Positions 44,134 through 53,600 of a stretch of 64,000 nucleotides of DNA are shown here, one piece after another. The first letter of the stretch is position 1. Every line of letters starts with the position of its first letter. The stretch spans positions 124,001-188,000 of the forward strand of contig CAZHAK010000003.1 in assembly GCA_964530625.1 (NCBI GenBank), given 5' to 3'. The position numbers were made by a program, and so were the translations under genes. Below the pieces are notes generated by a model. The model saw only the letters and a program-made list of their open reading frames with translations, did no database searches and was not told the origin of the DNA. The stretch comes from JABWCQ01 sp964530625. GTDB taxonomy: Bacteria; Electryoneota; RPQS01.

Positions 44134-46878
44134 TTAGCAGCCCGGTCCGCCTATAACGCACTCCGACTTGCAGGCCGCCCGCATGGCCGATCCCACAAAG
44201 GGAACCAAAGTCCAAGTCGCCGGCCCGGGGCAAACTCCGACGGCACACCCGCAGATGTTAAACAAGTCAGGACACGGGCAATATGTCTTGCATTTGACGA
44301 AAATCATGAAAAAACATCGTCCCGTCATTGGAGGCGATGGTTCCGCCGCACATTGACAGTAAATCACCCTGAACGTGGAGCCGACAAGTGGGACAAAGGT
44401 ACACCCAGAGCATCCGGTCGGATATGACGGCGCTGGAGGCCCAATCGGCGGGCAACAGAAGGCCGGGTCGGGCGGCACCGGTGGATCGCACGGGCACCCC
44501 AGCCAACAGGCAGGATTGCAGGGACAGCGTGTCAACGGGGGAGAGGTACAGGCCGGAGGTGCTCCTGCTCCGGTGGACGTGCAAAAGGCGATGGATTTCA
44601 GCCGACAACAGAAACTTGGGCAGAAGAAATCTTCCCACCAATCCCACCACAGCCAGCTCAGAGAAAGTCCGGTTACGCCGCCGTTGTTGGGTTCGAGAAA
44701 CACCCGCTGATTCCCGAAATACATGATCGTGTCCATGGTCTCGTTTAAGCCGCGTCCGTCAATCACTCCAACGTCACCCGTTTCCGGATCGCGATGAAAG
44801 GCAACGTGCTCAACCAAAACTTTGCGATCATCCACTTGCAGCCAATGTCCTGCAAAGCTCGCGATGGGCTGATAACCTTGAGTGTATAGATCGCGCCGAT
44901 CCTGAACCAGTGCGTCTCCCGTCGAGCCGCCCACTCCATGCGCGACCAACAGCGTTTGAATCGCGACATTGTCCGGCCCTGCGGCCCACTCAATTTGCTG
45001 AACCGCAAAATTTCCGACTTCGTCATACTCGCCGTCCGGCCCGGCTGATTCACCAAGTCCCAAGTTTGAACCTACCCACGGTACGCTCAATTCCGGCTCT
45101 CGTCCGCCGATGACACGCAGTTGATATTCTCTGAAATCAAACGGCTCGCTCCCGGGATCGAAGAAATTCGCGGGAACCGGAGGGACGTCCGCTAACGATT
45201 GAAAAGGCAGATTCGTATCTGTCCGATACTCTATTCGGACAAGATCACTTGGCAATAACCCACCCTGCCAGCGCAAGCGAACACCCTGGTTTTCGGGTTG
45301 AATCGTCACCGTTATCGGATTGCAGGAAACCAAATCAAGTTGCAGCAATTCAATTTCAATCTCGTATGGCCCTGTCGTGTAATCTGCTCCACCTACATGA
45401 AAGTAATAGGTGTACGGACCAAACTTAAAATCTGAATCAAACCACGTGGCCTGATTCGTTTGATCGCCGCACAAAGCGATTTCGCGGCCATCTTCGGTAA
45501 TGATGTCGCAATACGGATGAAGTCCCTGTCCGCCCGGACAGCTTCCCGTTGCGGCGTCTCCGCGCAAATGTACTCGCAGCGCGCTTGACGAAGGAACATG
45601 AAATGCGTAATAGTCCGCATCCATCGGGCAAGAGATTTCTCCGCATACCGCGACGCCCGGCGCGGGAATCAGCGTGGCCCGGCCACGATCATTGTTGGGT
45701 TCCAATTCACTCACAGGACATGGACATATCGGAGGAAGAGTCGGATAAAAAATCTGCGCGACATATCCGGTGGGTTCAGGTAAACCGGTAAACGCGCTCG
45801 GCGCAACAAAGGCGGCATACCTTCCGGGAGTTAGATTAGCATTAACCAAGCCCGGAACACAGGGAGTGGTGGTGCTTGAGGCAGCGAAAGTCGGCCCAAT
45901 ACAATTATTGAGATTCACGATGCCAAGCAAGACATTGAATTCCGCAGTCACTTGAAACTGTACAGGCCCCGCCAAAGTCACATCGAACAGGAACCAATCG
46001 GTGTCTCGCGAGTTGTTTCCCAAGTCATTCACATAGGTAAAACACGTACCGCAAACCGGTTGGCCCGCGCAAATTCCACCGAACCGATCAAGATTAACGC
46101 CAAGATCCGTCAAGTTGTTGCACCCCCCGTTGCAATCCTTCTTCCCGTGATTCGGAGCAGGCGCCTCCTGCTCGCACTCCCTGACCGCAAGTGGAGGACA
46201 AGGGACAGAACACGGTTGCGGCTCAAACACATTAAGCTCATAGTCGCCGCTCGAAACATTCCAGCCATCCACCACGATGTAGTAGGTTGACCCAAACGCA
46301 AGCTCGACCGTTATCTCCGATGCCAACCCACAGGCGTCGTCGTTGCAAGCGTAAATAACGAACTGGCTGTTCTGCAGAATAAACAGCTTCGTGTCATAGT
46401 TCGACCCACACAAAGACACGGTGACAAAATGCTGCTCTGTTGGAGTGTAAGCATAAACTACGTCAGGTGCTGTCCCGGCAGGACAGGGAGCGTCGTAGTC
46501 ATTAAAGAAACCCAGCGTTGTGCCGGAATCACTATACGGCAAAGATGGAATCGGCGTAGCTGAAGCGATGTTTTCGCCGCCCTGATCCAAAGGATTTACC
46601 GGTGGCCGCCCGGCTTCTGTCAGGCGAGCATAGATCTCCGCGACGCGCAGGTCTTCGCCTCGCTGCTTCATGGCCAGCACATCCGAAATGGTTTGGTTGG
46701 ACGTCTTAAGTGTCGGCCCAAAAAGTTCACTCTCCTCAAAATGAGAAACCGCCGCTACCTGGTCGGCTGCGGCGGTTTGTACAAATTCTGGTAAGTTCTC
46801 GTGAGTTTTGGTCGCTATCGAAATCGCTAAAATCGGTAGCCCAATACCCCACAGCAAAATGCTTTTGCGGATACGCAT
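44134..46878 (-). CDS. Large exported PPC-domain protein with Cys-rich C-terminus
   Basis: This 914-residue protein has a signal-like N-terminus (about residues 1-22), a helical segment, then a PPC-type domain (about 98-215) that opens with PLDQGGENIASA and SLPYSDSGTT. Two further PPC-like domains follow (about 260-370, and 385-510 starting ELEPNNDRGRA, the classical PPC opening), then an FN3-like region. The last 166 residues contain 26 cysteines in CC, CXC and CXXC patterns, with two related blocks (VPLVGS and VPFVGS, each followed by CXC or CXXXC). It has no T9SS sorting motif. The function is unknown; the cysteines suggest a disulfide-locked or metal-binding module. The ribosome binding site is GGGGAG. 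Confidence 0.75.
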   Translation of the reverse strand: MRIRKSILLWGIGLPILAISIATKTHENLPEFVQTAAADQVAAVSHFEESELFGPTLKTSNQTISDVLAMKQRGEDLRVAEIYARLTEAGRPPVNPLDQGGENIASATPIPSLPYSDSGTTLGFFNDYDAPCPAGTAPDVVYAYTPTEQHFVTVSLCGSNYDTKLFILQNSQFVIYACNDDACGLASEITVELAFGSTYYIVVDGWNVSSGDYELNVFEPQPCSVPCPPLAVRECEQEAPAPNHGKKDCNGGCNNLTDLGVNLDRFGGICAGQPVCGTCFTYVNDLGNNSRDTDWFLFDVTLAGPVQFQVTAEFNVLLGIVNLNNCIGPTFAASSTTTPCVPGLVNANLTPGRYAAFVAPSAFTGLPEPTGYVAQIFYPTLPPICPCPVSELEPNNDRGRATLIPAPGVAVCGEISCPMDADYYAFHVPSSSALRVHLRGDAATGSCPGGQGLHPYCDIITEDGREIALCGDQTNQATWFDSDFKFGPYTYYFHVGGADYTTGPYEIEIELLQLDLVSCNPITVTIQPENQGVRLRWQGGLLPSDLVRIEYRTDTNLPFQSLADVPPVPANFFDPGSEPFDFREYQLRVIGGREPELSVPWVGSNLGLGESAGPDGEYDEVGNFAVQQIEWAAGPDNVAIQTLLVAHGVGGSTGDALVQDRRDLYTQGYQPIASFAGHWLQVDDRKVLVEHVAFHRDPETGDVGVIDGRGLNETMDTIMYFGNQRVFLEPNNGGVTGLSLSWLWWDWWEDFFCPSFCCRLKSIAFCTSTGAGAPPACTSPPLTRCPCNPACWLGCPCDPPVPPDPAFCCPPIGPPAPSYPTGCSGCTFVPLVGSTFRVIYCQCAAEPSPPMTGRCFFMIFVKCKTYCPCPDLFNICGCAVGVCPGPATWTLVPFVGSAMRAACKSECVIGGPGC

Positions 46879-47122
46879 GGCTTTCTCCCCTATTGTTTTC
46901 TAGCACAGTCCTATTTAATTTGTACTATTTGTGAAAAAATGTCAAGACCTTGCAAACACATAAAAAATAAACCTATTTAAGCTAAATTACTGAGTTTTAT
47001 GAACGGCGTTTAGTTCGCACCCGATTTGTCGCTTCGTGCCTCCCGCAACCGAAAACGGGGCAGACCCTTGTGAGTCCTGCCCCGTTTCCGTGCAACTATT
47101 TGCGATAGTCAGGTCGTCAAAC
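46879..47122. other. Intergenic region between two surface-protein genes
   Basis: This 244-base AT-rich region contains the hairpin at 47052-47087 and the promoter region of the 914-residue protein gene. I see no gene. Confidence 0.5.
47052..47087 (-). terminator. Terminator of the caspase-like protein gene
   Basis: The arms AAACGGGGCAG and CTGCCCCGTTT form an 11-bp stem. The loop region contains TTGTGAGTC, shared with the hairpin at 44073-44110. On the minus strand it is followed by TTTTCGG. Confidence 0.8.
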
Positions 47123-50100
47123 TTACGGGCCGACGGCAATCACCTGATAATGCAATTGCGGGATGTTTGAATTCGCTTCGCCGACGTGCACGTAAGAAGT
47201 CGTATTCGTCGTATCCAAATCAATCCACGGACCCGTGCCGGCCAAAGAGGTTTGGATTATGTAGCTACCGGCAATCGGCACCGCGCTCCAATAGAGTTTG
47301 ATGTCGTCGCCGTCACGAATGATCACCAAATCTGAAACCGCGGGCGGTGTGCCCGTGGAATTCGCTGACTCAAGCCCCCAGCAATCCAACTCCGTTGTCC
47401 CGTCAGCAGTTAATGAAATCGAATGCGATCCCAGAGTGTTGATGGAACCCAGGCTCAGCGTGAATTCTTCATCGCCGCCGGAAAGTATGTATGCGCCTGC
47501 GGGGTTTTCGCAATCGGGACAATCGTAGCTGACCGCAACTCCCGGCGTCCCGTCCAGCACGGACATGTACAAATTCATGTTCGTCCACCAGTAGTTCTCT
47601 GCCAGCACGTCGAAATTCGCGATCAAAATCCCTACGCCACCCGATCCCAGTATCTTTGGTGACGTGGACATATTGAACCCATCGTCATCTACGTCAGGAA
47701 TGGTATGAACCGCCGCGTTGATGGCTCCAAATTCATCGGAGTTCCCGGATGTCCAGCCAACAGAGAAGCCTGCAAACTCTTCGGGATTGGAGGGAGAGGT
47801 CAGTCTATCGGGAGGTAGAGGCGGATTGATGGCTTTTACAGATACCTTGAAGGAATCACTACGGCTGTGAATCACGTAGAGACCCGTATGTCCCGCGCTC
47901 GCATCAAGCGGCCTAATATTGTTACCAGCAGTAAACTCAGATGATCCCGGCACATTCCAATTCCAATTGCGATAGCTTATCCAATCTCCATTTGTATTTT
48001 TGCACTTAACTTCGCAATTCCCGCAACTCTTTGTGGGCCCGCTGAACGTAAGCTCCAAACGGCCGCCCGGTGTCACGGCAATCGTATCGCCCTGACACCG
48101 CTTATTCATCGCTAGTTTATACCATACAGTTTCACCACCGCGAGCATTAGTATCCTTTCTGGCGAACACGCGGTACTTCTCAGCTTTGACAGTGTCTTCA
48201 GGTGTCATCTGAGCATCCTTGTAAGCTGCCCATTGAGTGTAGTATGTACCATACTCAGTCAAGATGGCATCGTAGGCAACATTGGCTTGCCGTATCGCCT
48301 CAGCCAGTGACGCACCGTTATGGCGTGCGCAAAGCAATGGATTCAACCAACGATTGAAACCGGGTACGTCGCCTTGTTTAACTTGACTGACGCTTGGCAA
48401 TGAATCAGGAGCCGCCGATGCCGCCGTTACTTTTGTTCCTTTCGAATCGAGATTGTCACGGAGATGATTGACCATCTGCCCACCGTAACATTGTCCCATC
48501 TCGATTTCTAACTCTGTTGCACCTGCATTCACCAGGGATTGCATCATCGCCGTAAATGTTGCCGGAGTTATGTAGTTACCTACTCCGCCGGTTCGTCCCC
48601 ATGTGTTTAGTCCACCGTTAGGTCCCCTACGGCCGTGATTTGACGACATCACCTCGATCTTCGCAGTTTTCGGAGCGCCGACACGATCCTTACAGGCCTG
48701 AATCTTCGCCGTCAACGAATTGACATGCGCCTGAATCTGTGCCTGCGTAGCGGTCGCCACGTTGGCAGACGGTATTCGGTCGTCTCGCCGTGTTCCGTCC
48801 GCGTAGAATACTTTGATTCCGCTCGGGCAATAGCCATGCGTGGACTTGTAACAGTAGTAGTCCACAAGATCTTCCCAGTAGTCAGCGCGGTTGGCGTTTC
48901 CGTCAATGCCCCCTGAAATCAGCATCGCGAAATTACATGTGTCACAAACAGGGTTAGGCACCCAATTTGGTGGTCTCCAGTCTGGTTGCGTGGGATATGA
49001 AGGCGGTACTACTGGATCGGGTGCTACCGGATCATCATTCATATCCAGCACAGCCTCATAACCCACAGGCGCTGTTGGTTCAATCCCGATTACTCCTGTT
49101 ACAATTATCTCACCGCCGTTCCACCACTCCGGCAGAATCTGCGTCGTCCACGCATCCGGCCCTGTCACTTCTATGATTGTGTTAGGGTCAAAGTCCTCGT
49201 TGCGGTAAAGCTCATGCCACGTGTCCACCAATATTCCTTGACTTGGATCACTCGCATGGCCGATCACGGAAACCGTTTGTCCAATGAGAAAAGGCAGCTG
49301 CGCATACACTTGGCCAATAGACAACACCTGCCCGCCCCCGCACGGTACCCCGTCATCTTCAACAGCCAACGTGAAGTTCCCCGTTTGATTGTTGAAGCCT
49401 TGCACCATAATCAGGTACTGCTCACCGGCAACACTGCACCAGTCGACCTGACTTTGCAAACCACAAGCGTCATCATTGCCGCCCACGCAAATAAGCGCAT
49501 TGCAATCATTGCCCGAGTAAACATTGATCTTCGTGTCATAGTCCGCGCCAAAACACGTGTGCGCCGTCATAGTGTTCCCCGTGCCGAATGTCGTGTACCA
49601 GACTCCCCGTGCGGTAACATTTGTGCCGCAGTCTGGAGCTTCATCAAAACTCGCATCGACTGTGCTCCCCGTCACAGGTGAAAACGGCTCGACAAACAAT
49701 GCGTTTTGGCAGTCGTCATTTACAGGAGGATTGAAGTCAGCCAGTTCAATCACAAGCTCATAATTCCCCGCGTCTCCGTCCCAGCCGTCCACAACAATCT
49801 GAATCGGCTGACCCCCGCTCAATGAAAGCGCCACTATTTCTGTCTGAACACCGCAAAAATCATCGTTACCGCAAAGGAAATCGACTGGGATGTTCGGCGG
49901 ACAGTTTCCGTTAAAGATCAACATGCCCGTGTCATAATCCGAATTGCACAATGAAAATCGGTAGATGCCGTCCGCAGGAACAATGAAACTATACACCACG
50001 TCCGGGCCCGAACAAGATAGCAATTCATCATAATATCCGTCCCAACAGGGAGGGACGGGACCCAAACCCAACGCCGAATAATCGTTTAGAAAACCAAGCG

Positions 50101-50395
50101 TCGTTCCCGAAACCACAATCGGCAGCGGCATGCTCGTCAAATCCGTCGCGAGCGCGCAATCTTCGCCGCCTTGATCAAGTCGCCCGTGAGGCTCGCGGCG
50201 TTCTTCATTCGCGAGCAATTCGCCCAACTCATGCTTAATCTCAATCTGCCGATTTACGTCGTCAGTTGTGAGCAGTTCTTCCCAGAGTGCCTTCACATAC
50301 ATAGCCTGTGAATCACTCGATTGCTCCGCGATAACATGGCGTTCGCCTACCAGCAAAAGCGCCACAATTACCAACAAAAAGATACGTGATTTCAT
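47123..50395 (-). CDS. Exported PPC-domain protein with caspase-like cysteine peptidase domain
   Basis: This 1090-residue protein has a signal peptide (residues 1-23) and two PPC-like domains (about 75-220, opening GRLDQGGEDCA and SGTTLGFLNDY, and 225-347). A beta-rich domain lies at about 355-460. From about 485 to 720 it has the arrangement of clan CD peptidases (legumain, caspase, gingipain): a strand, MSSNHGRRGPNGG with candidate catalytic His587, another strand, and IEMGQCYGGQM with candidate Cys636. Spacing of about 50 residues fits the clan. A C-terminal FN3-like domain ends in VIAVGP, without a sorting motif. A secreted, self-activating or substrate-processing protease is inferred; the substrate is unknown. 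Confidence 0.75.
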   Translation of the reverse strand: MKSRIFLLVIVALLLVGERHVIAEQSSDSQAMYVKALWEELLTTDDVNRQIEIKHELGELLANEERREPHGRLDQGGEDCALATDLTSMPLPIVVSGTTLGFLNDYSALGLGPVPPCWDGYYDELLSCSGPDVVYSFIVPADGIYRFSLCNSDYDTGMLIFNGNCPPNIPVDFLCGNDDFCGVQTEIVALSLSGGQPIQIVVDGWDGDAGNYELVIELADFNPPVNDDCQNALFVEPFSPVTGSTVDASFDEAPDCGTNVTARGVWYTTFGTGNTMTAHTCFGADYDTKINVYSGNDCNALICVGGNDDACGLQSQVDWCSVAGEQYLIMVQGFNNQTGNFTLAVEDDGVPCGGGQVLSIGQVYAQLPFLIGQTVSVIGHASDPSQGILVDTWHELYRNEDFDPNTIIEVTGPDAWTTQILPEWWNGGEIIVTGVIGIEPTAPVGYEAVLDMNDDPVAPDPVVPPSYPTQPDWRPPNWVPNPVCDTCNFAMLISGGIDGNANRADYWEDLVDYYCYKSTHGYCPSGIKVFYADGTRRDDRIPSANVATATQAQIQAHVNSLTAKIQACKDRVGAPKTAKIEVMSSNHGRRGPNGGLNTWGRTGGVGNYITPATFTAMMQSLVNAGATELEIEMGQCYGGQMVNHLRDNLDSKGTKVTAASAAPDSLPSVSQVKQGDVPGFNRWLNPLLCARHNGASLAEAIRQANVAYDAILTEYGTYYTQWAAYKDAQMTPEDTVKAEKYRVFARKDTNARGGETVWYKLAMNKRCQGDTIAVTPGGRLELTFSGPTKSCGNCEVKCKNTNGDWISYRNWNWNVPGSSEFTAGNNIRPLDASAGHTGLYVIHSRSDSFKVSVKAINPPLPPDRLTSPSNPEEFAGFSVGWTSGNSDEFGAINAAVHTIPDVDDDGFNMSTSPKILGSGGVGILIANFDVLAENYWWTNMNLYMSVLDGTPGVAVSYDCPDCENPAGAYILSGGDEEFTLSLGSINTLGSHSISLTADGTTELDCWGLESANSTGTPPAVSDLVIIRDGDDIKLYWSAVPIAGSYIIQTSLAGTGPWIDLDTTNTTSYVHVGEANSNIPQLHYQVIAVGP

Positions 50396-50670
50396 TACTT
50401 CACCCCTTATGGTTATTACTATTCAATAGAAATTAGCGCGGATTGACCGAAATCGCAAGAGCATATCGGTGAATTTTGAAAAAAGCGAATAAAATCTCCA
50501 AGCCGCTGAAGAGACAAAATTCCAATCACTTATGAAAGATATTTTGTTACTATTCCCTGCACATGCATTAACTTTGCACCGTTTGTGAAAAAAGAGAGGC
50601 AGACCGCTTAGTCTGCCCTCTATTTACCCTGCAGATACCCCTCCCGGTCTAACCCGGAGAGTAGCCCCGC
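50396..50670. other. Intergenic region with terminator
   Basis: This 275-base region lies between two minus-strand surface-protein genes. It contains the terminator of the beta-helix gene (50595-50621) and, beside 50396, the ribosome binding site AAGGGGTG of the caspase-like gene. No coding sequence is evident. Confidence 0.55.
50595..50621 (-). terminator. Terminator of the Pmp-like gene
   Basis: The stem AGAGGCAGAC / GTCTGCCCTCT (one bulge) is followed on the minus strand by six or more T residues (50587-50593). It lies about 50 bases after the stop. Confidence 0.82.
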
Positions 50671-53600
50671 TTACTTCAGTAAAAGCAACTTCATCCGGCC
50701 AACATCGTCCCCCGTATTCACAATCACCCAATAGACCCCCGAACTCCAGCCGCTGCCATCAAAATCCACCCTATGAACACCCGCGCTGAAGAGCCGGGTA
50801 TCTTGCTCTACTTGCCTTCCCAAAACATCAAACACGCGAAGATCAATTTCGGCAGAGCGGGGCAGAGTGATCCGCAGTCTCGTGCTGCTGTTAAACGGAT
50901 TCGGTCCCGCCAATGAAACCGAAAAGTCCTGCGGCAAAACGCTCCTGCGCGCACTAAGCGCGGGATCCGCGACATTAATTCTTCTGCGCTCAAAACTTTC
51001 TCTGGCGCTACTCGGTCGTGTGGAAACCGCTTCACACCACCACACATACTCTCCATGCAGCAATGACAGCTGCAAGACTCGCTCACCCTGCATTGCAATT
51101 GTCGAATCCATTTCGTCACCCGTCAGTCTGAAAAAATACGAAACTACGTCACCCGGATCGTCGTCGTGCGCTTCGTTCCAGGCAAACGTAATTGTGTCAC
51201 CCGGGTGAAAACTTGCGTTGCGCGCGGGTGATACCAAATTGAACGCATTCGGTAACGAATATGGTCTCACGCCCGAGTATAAGCCGATGTCCGCGCGCGT
51301 ATCGTCCATGTCGGGCGGCAACAGCGAGTCCGCCGCGTGAACGGCTTTGGAAAAACTCTGCAGAGCATAATTCCTGTCTGCCGAATTCACAAAGCCCGCA
51401 TCGGCAACCAAATTCAATCTCGCGTCGCATGAATCTCCGTTGAAGTTCGTGCGGAGTGGCGCGCCAATCGTGTCAGTCAAAGAAGTTATCAAGACATCAC
51501 TCATGCAAAACTCGAACTCCTGAGCCGTGTTGCTGCCAAAGTACACAGGAGAATTGCCGTTCATTGCGAAAAGTGTTGAGTTGCCTTGCAGCAGCGCCGT
51601 TCCGCGAACATGAACCACACTTCCCCCCGGGGACTGCTGATTGACGCAGGTCGAACGTCGCAAAATCATTCCGCCGCCCTGCAGAAACACTCCGCCGCCG
51701 GACTGTGCCGCAAAATTGCTGTCGAACAGACACGACTCAAATTCCACGCTTCCACCGTAGCCATACAGCGCGCCGCCCTGCGCCGATCGGTTGCGATAGA
51801 GTGTGCTGCGCTGAATCAGCACCGTTCCCTCTTGTTCAACTCGGATCGCTCCGCCCTCGAGCTCAGAATTATTGTCCACAAACTCGGTCGAGTCGCTGGC
51901 AAAATAGCCGGTCTTGAGATTCACCGCGCCGCCACGGAAACTCGTATTCGCAGAGTATCGGCTTCCGCTATCAAAACACACCCCGCTATCCAAATAGACT
52001 GCACCGCCGAATTCCCGACCCGAATTGCCGACAAACTCATTGTGCGACAGTGTCGCTTCGGAAGTGCTCTCAAAAACGGCGCCGCCGCGCTTGGCTTCAC
52101 AGGAATCAAATCGACACTCTGTGACAGTGAGGAGCGAAGCTGTCACGCTCATGCCGCCGCCCATGAGCGCCTCGTTCTTGCTGAACTTGGACTTCTGCAA
52201 CTCAACCTCCGCTTGCTCCGCGATGAACATGCCTCCACCGTGTCCGTCCTTCGCAAAATTCAGTCGAAACTCGCAATCATTGAATCGCGGGCTTCCGCCA
52301 CTCACGAAAACCGCGCCGCCGTTCTCCGCAACCAGACCCGTGAACAGACAAGAGCGAAACTCCGGCGAGCCGCCGATACTTTCCACCCCGCCGCCAGATC
52401 CAGACGAATCCGAACACGCCGTGAACGAGCAGTGATCAAACAACGCGCCGTTCTGTGAAATCGTGACAGCAGAGCTACGGTGCACATCCCGGATCTCGCA
52501 GTATTGCAATCGTGATCCGACAGAATTTTCCGTCAGTATAATTCCGTTCCAATACGCGCCGCTTAACTGAAAGTAACGTTGAAACCGTATTCCCGTCCGC
52601 GCAGTCCCCATCGCCAACAACGTCCCGTCCACAACAAATGCTGCTCCGGGTCCGAAGAGTAGGCGCACACCGTCCAAAATGACCAACGTATCATGTTGCG
52701 CAACCCGGAGTGTGCAGCCCAAAATATAATCACCGGGATACCAAACGCCGCTTTGCGATCCGCAGGGGCCGGAATACGGCAGCGTCGCAGCGCTTTCAAA
52801 CGCCCCCATGTCCGGCCAACTGCCGACCGGCGCGACGCGAGCATGGCCCAAAAAGTCTGTTCCACTCGCTTGACTCGTATCCGCGCCGAACAAACATGGA
52901 CTCGTTGCTGCCAGACGAAAATCACTCTGCTCCGGGTCCACGAACTGCGGATCGAACGAAATATTCCGCAGGGAATCACACTCCACCAGGGCTACGTTTA
53001 ATTGCGTTGGCTGCAACAACCACGGTGGTACCAAACCGGAAAACTCCGGCCCATCACTCGAATAAAAATTTGAAAAACTCACACGAGCCGTCGTCGTCAC
53101 GCCAAAATGCAATAGCGACGATTCACCCTCGCCTGTGACGATTGAATTCGTCAGAATCCCGCCGCCGTGCAAATGTATGGCGGAGCCTTCTTCGGCGACA
53201 TTCCCAACCATTGTCGTAAACCGCACGGTCGGTGACGTGCCGCTCGACCCATACACCGCTCCGCCGCGCAACGCAGTGTTCCCCAGAATCATTGAATTTG
53301 AAACTTCACACCGCGCGTTCTCCGTAAAATAGAGTCCGCCGCCGTCCTCCATGGCTGTGTTGTTCTCGATAACCGTCGTCGTCAGGACTGTGATGTTGTT
53401 GCTCCCCCGTGCCGCAACTCCGCCTCCCCATCTCGCGCTGCATGACCGAACAGAACATCCCTCCATTATCGCGCGACTGTTATTCAAGTACACTCCGCCG
53501 CCCTGATCCGCCGTGCAAAACTCAACCACACAGTCCTGCGCGAAACTACCCGGCGGCGAAGACCTGAACTGCAATCCGCCGGCCCTGCCTGCCGCGACAT

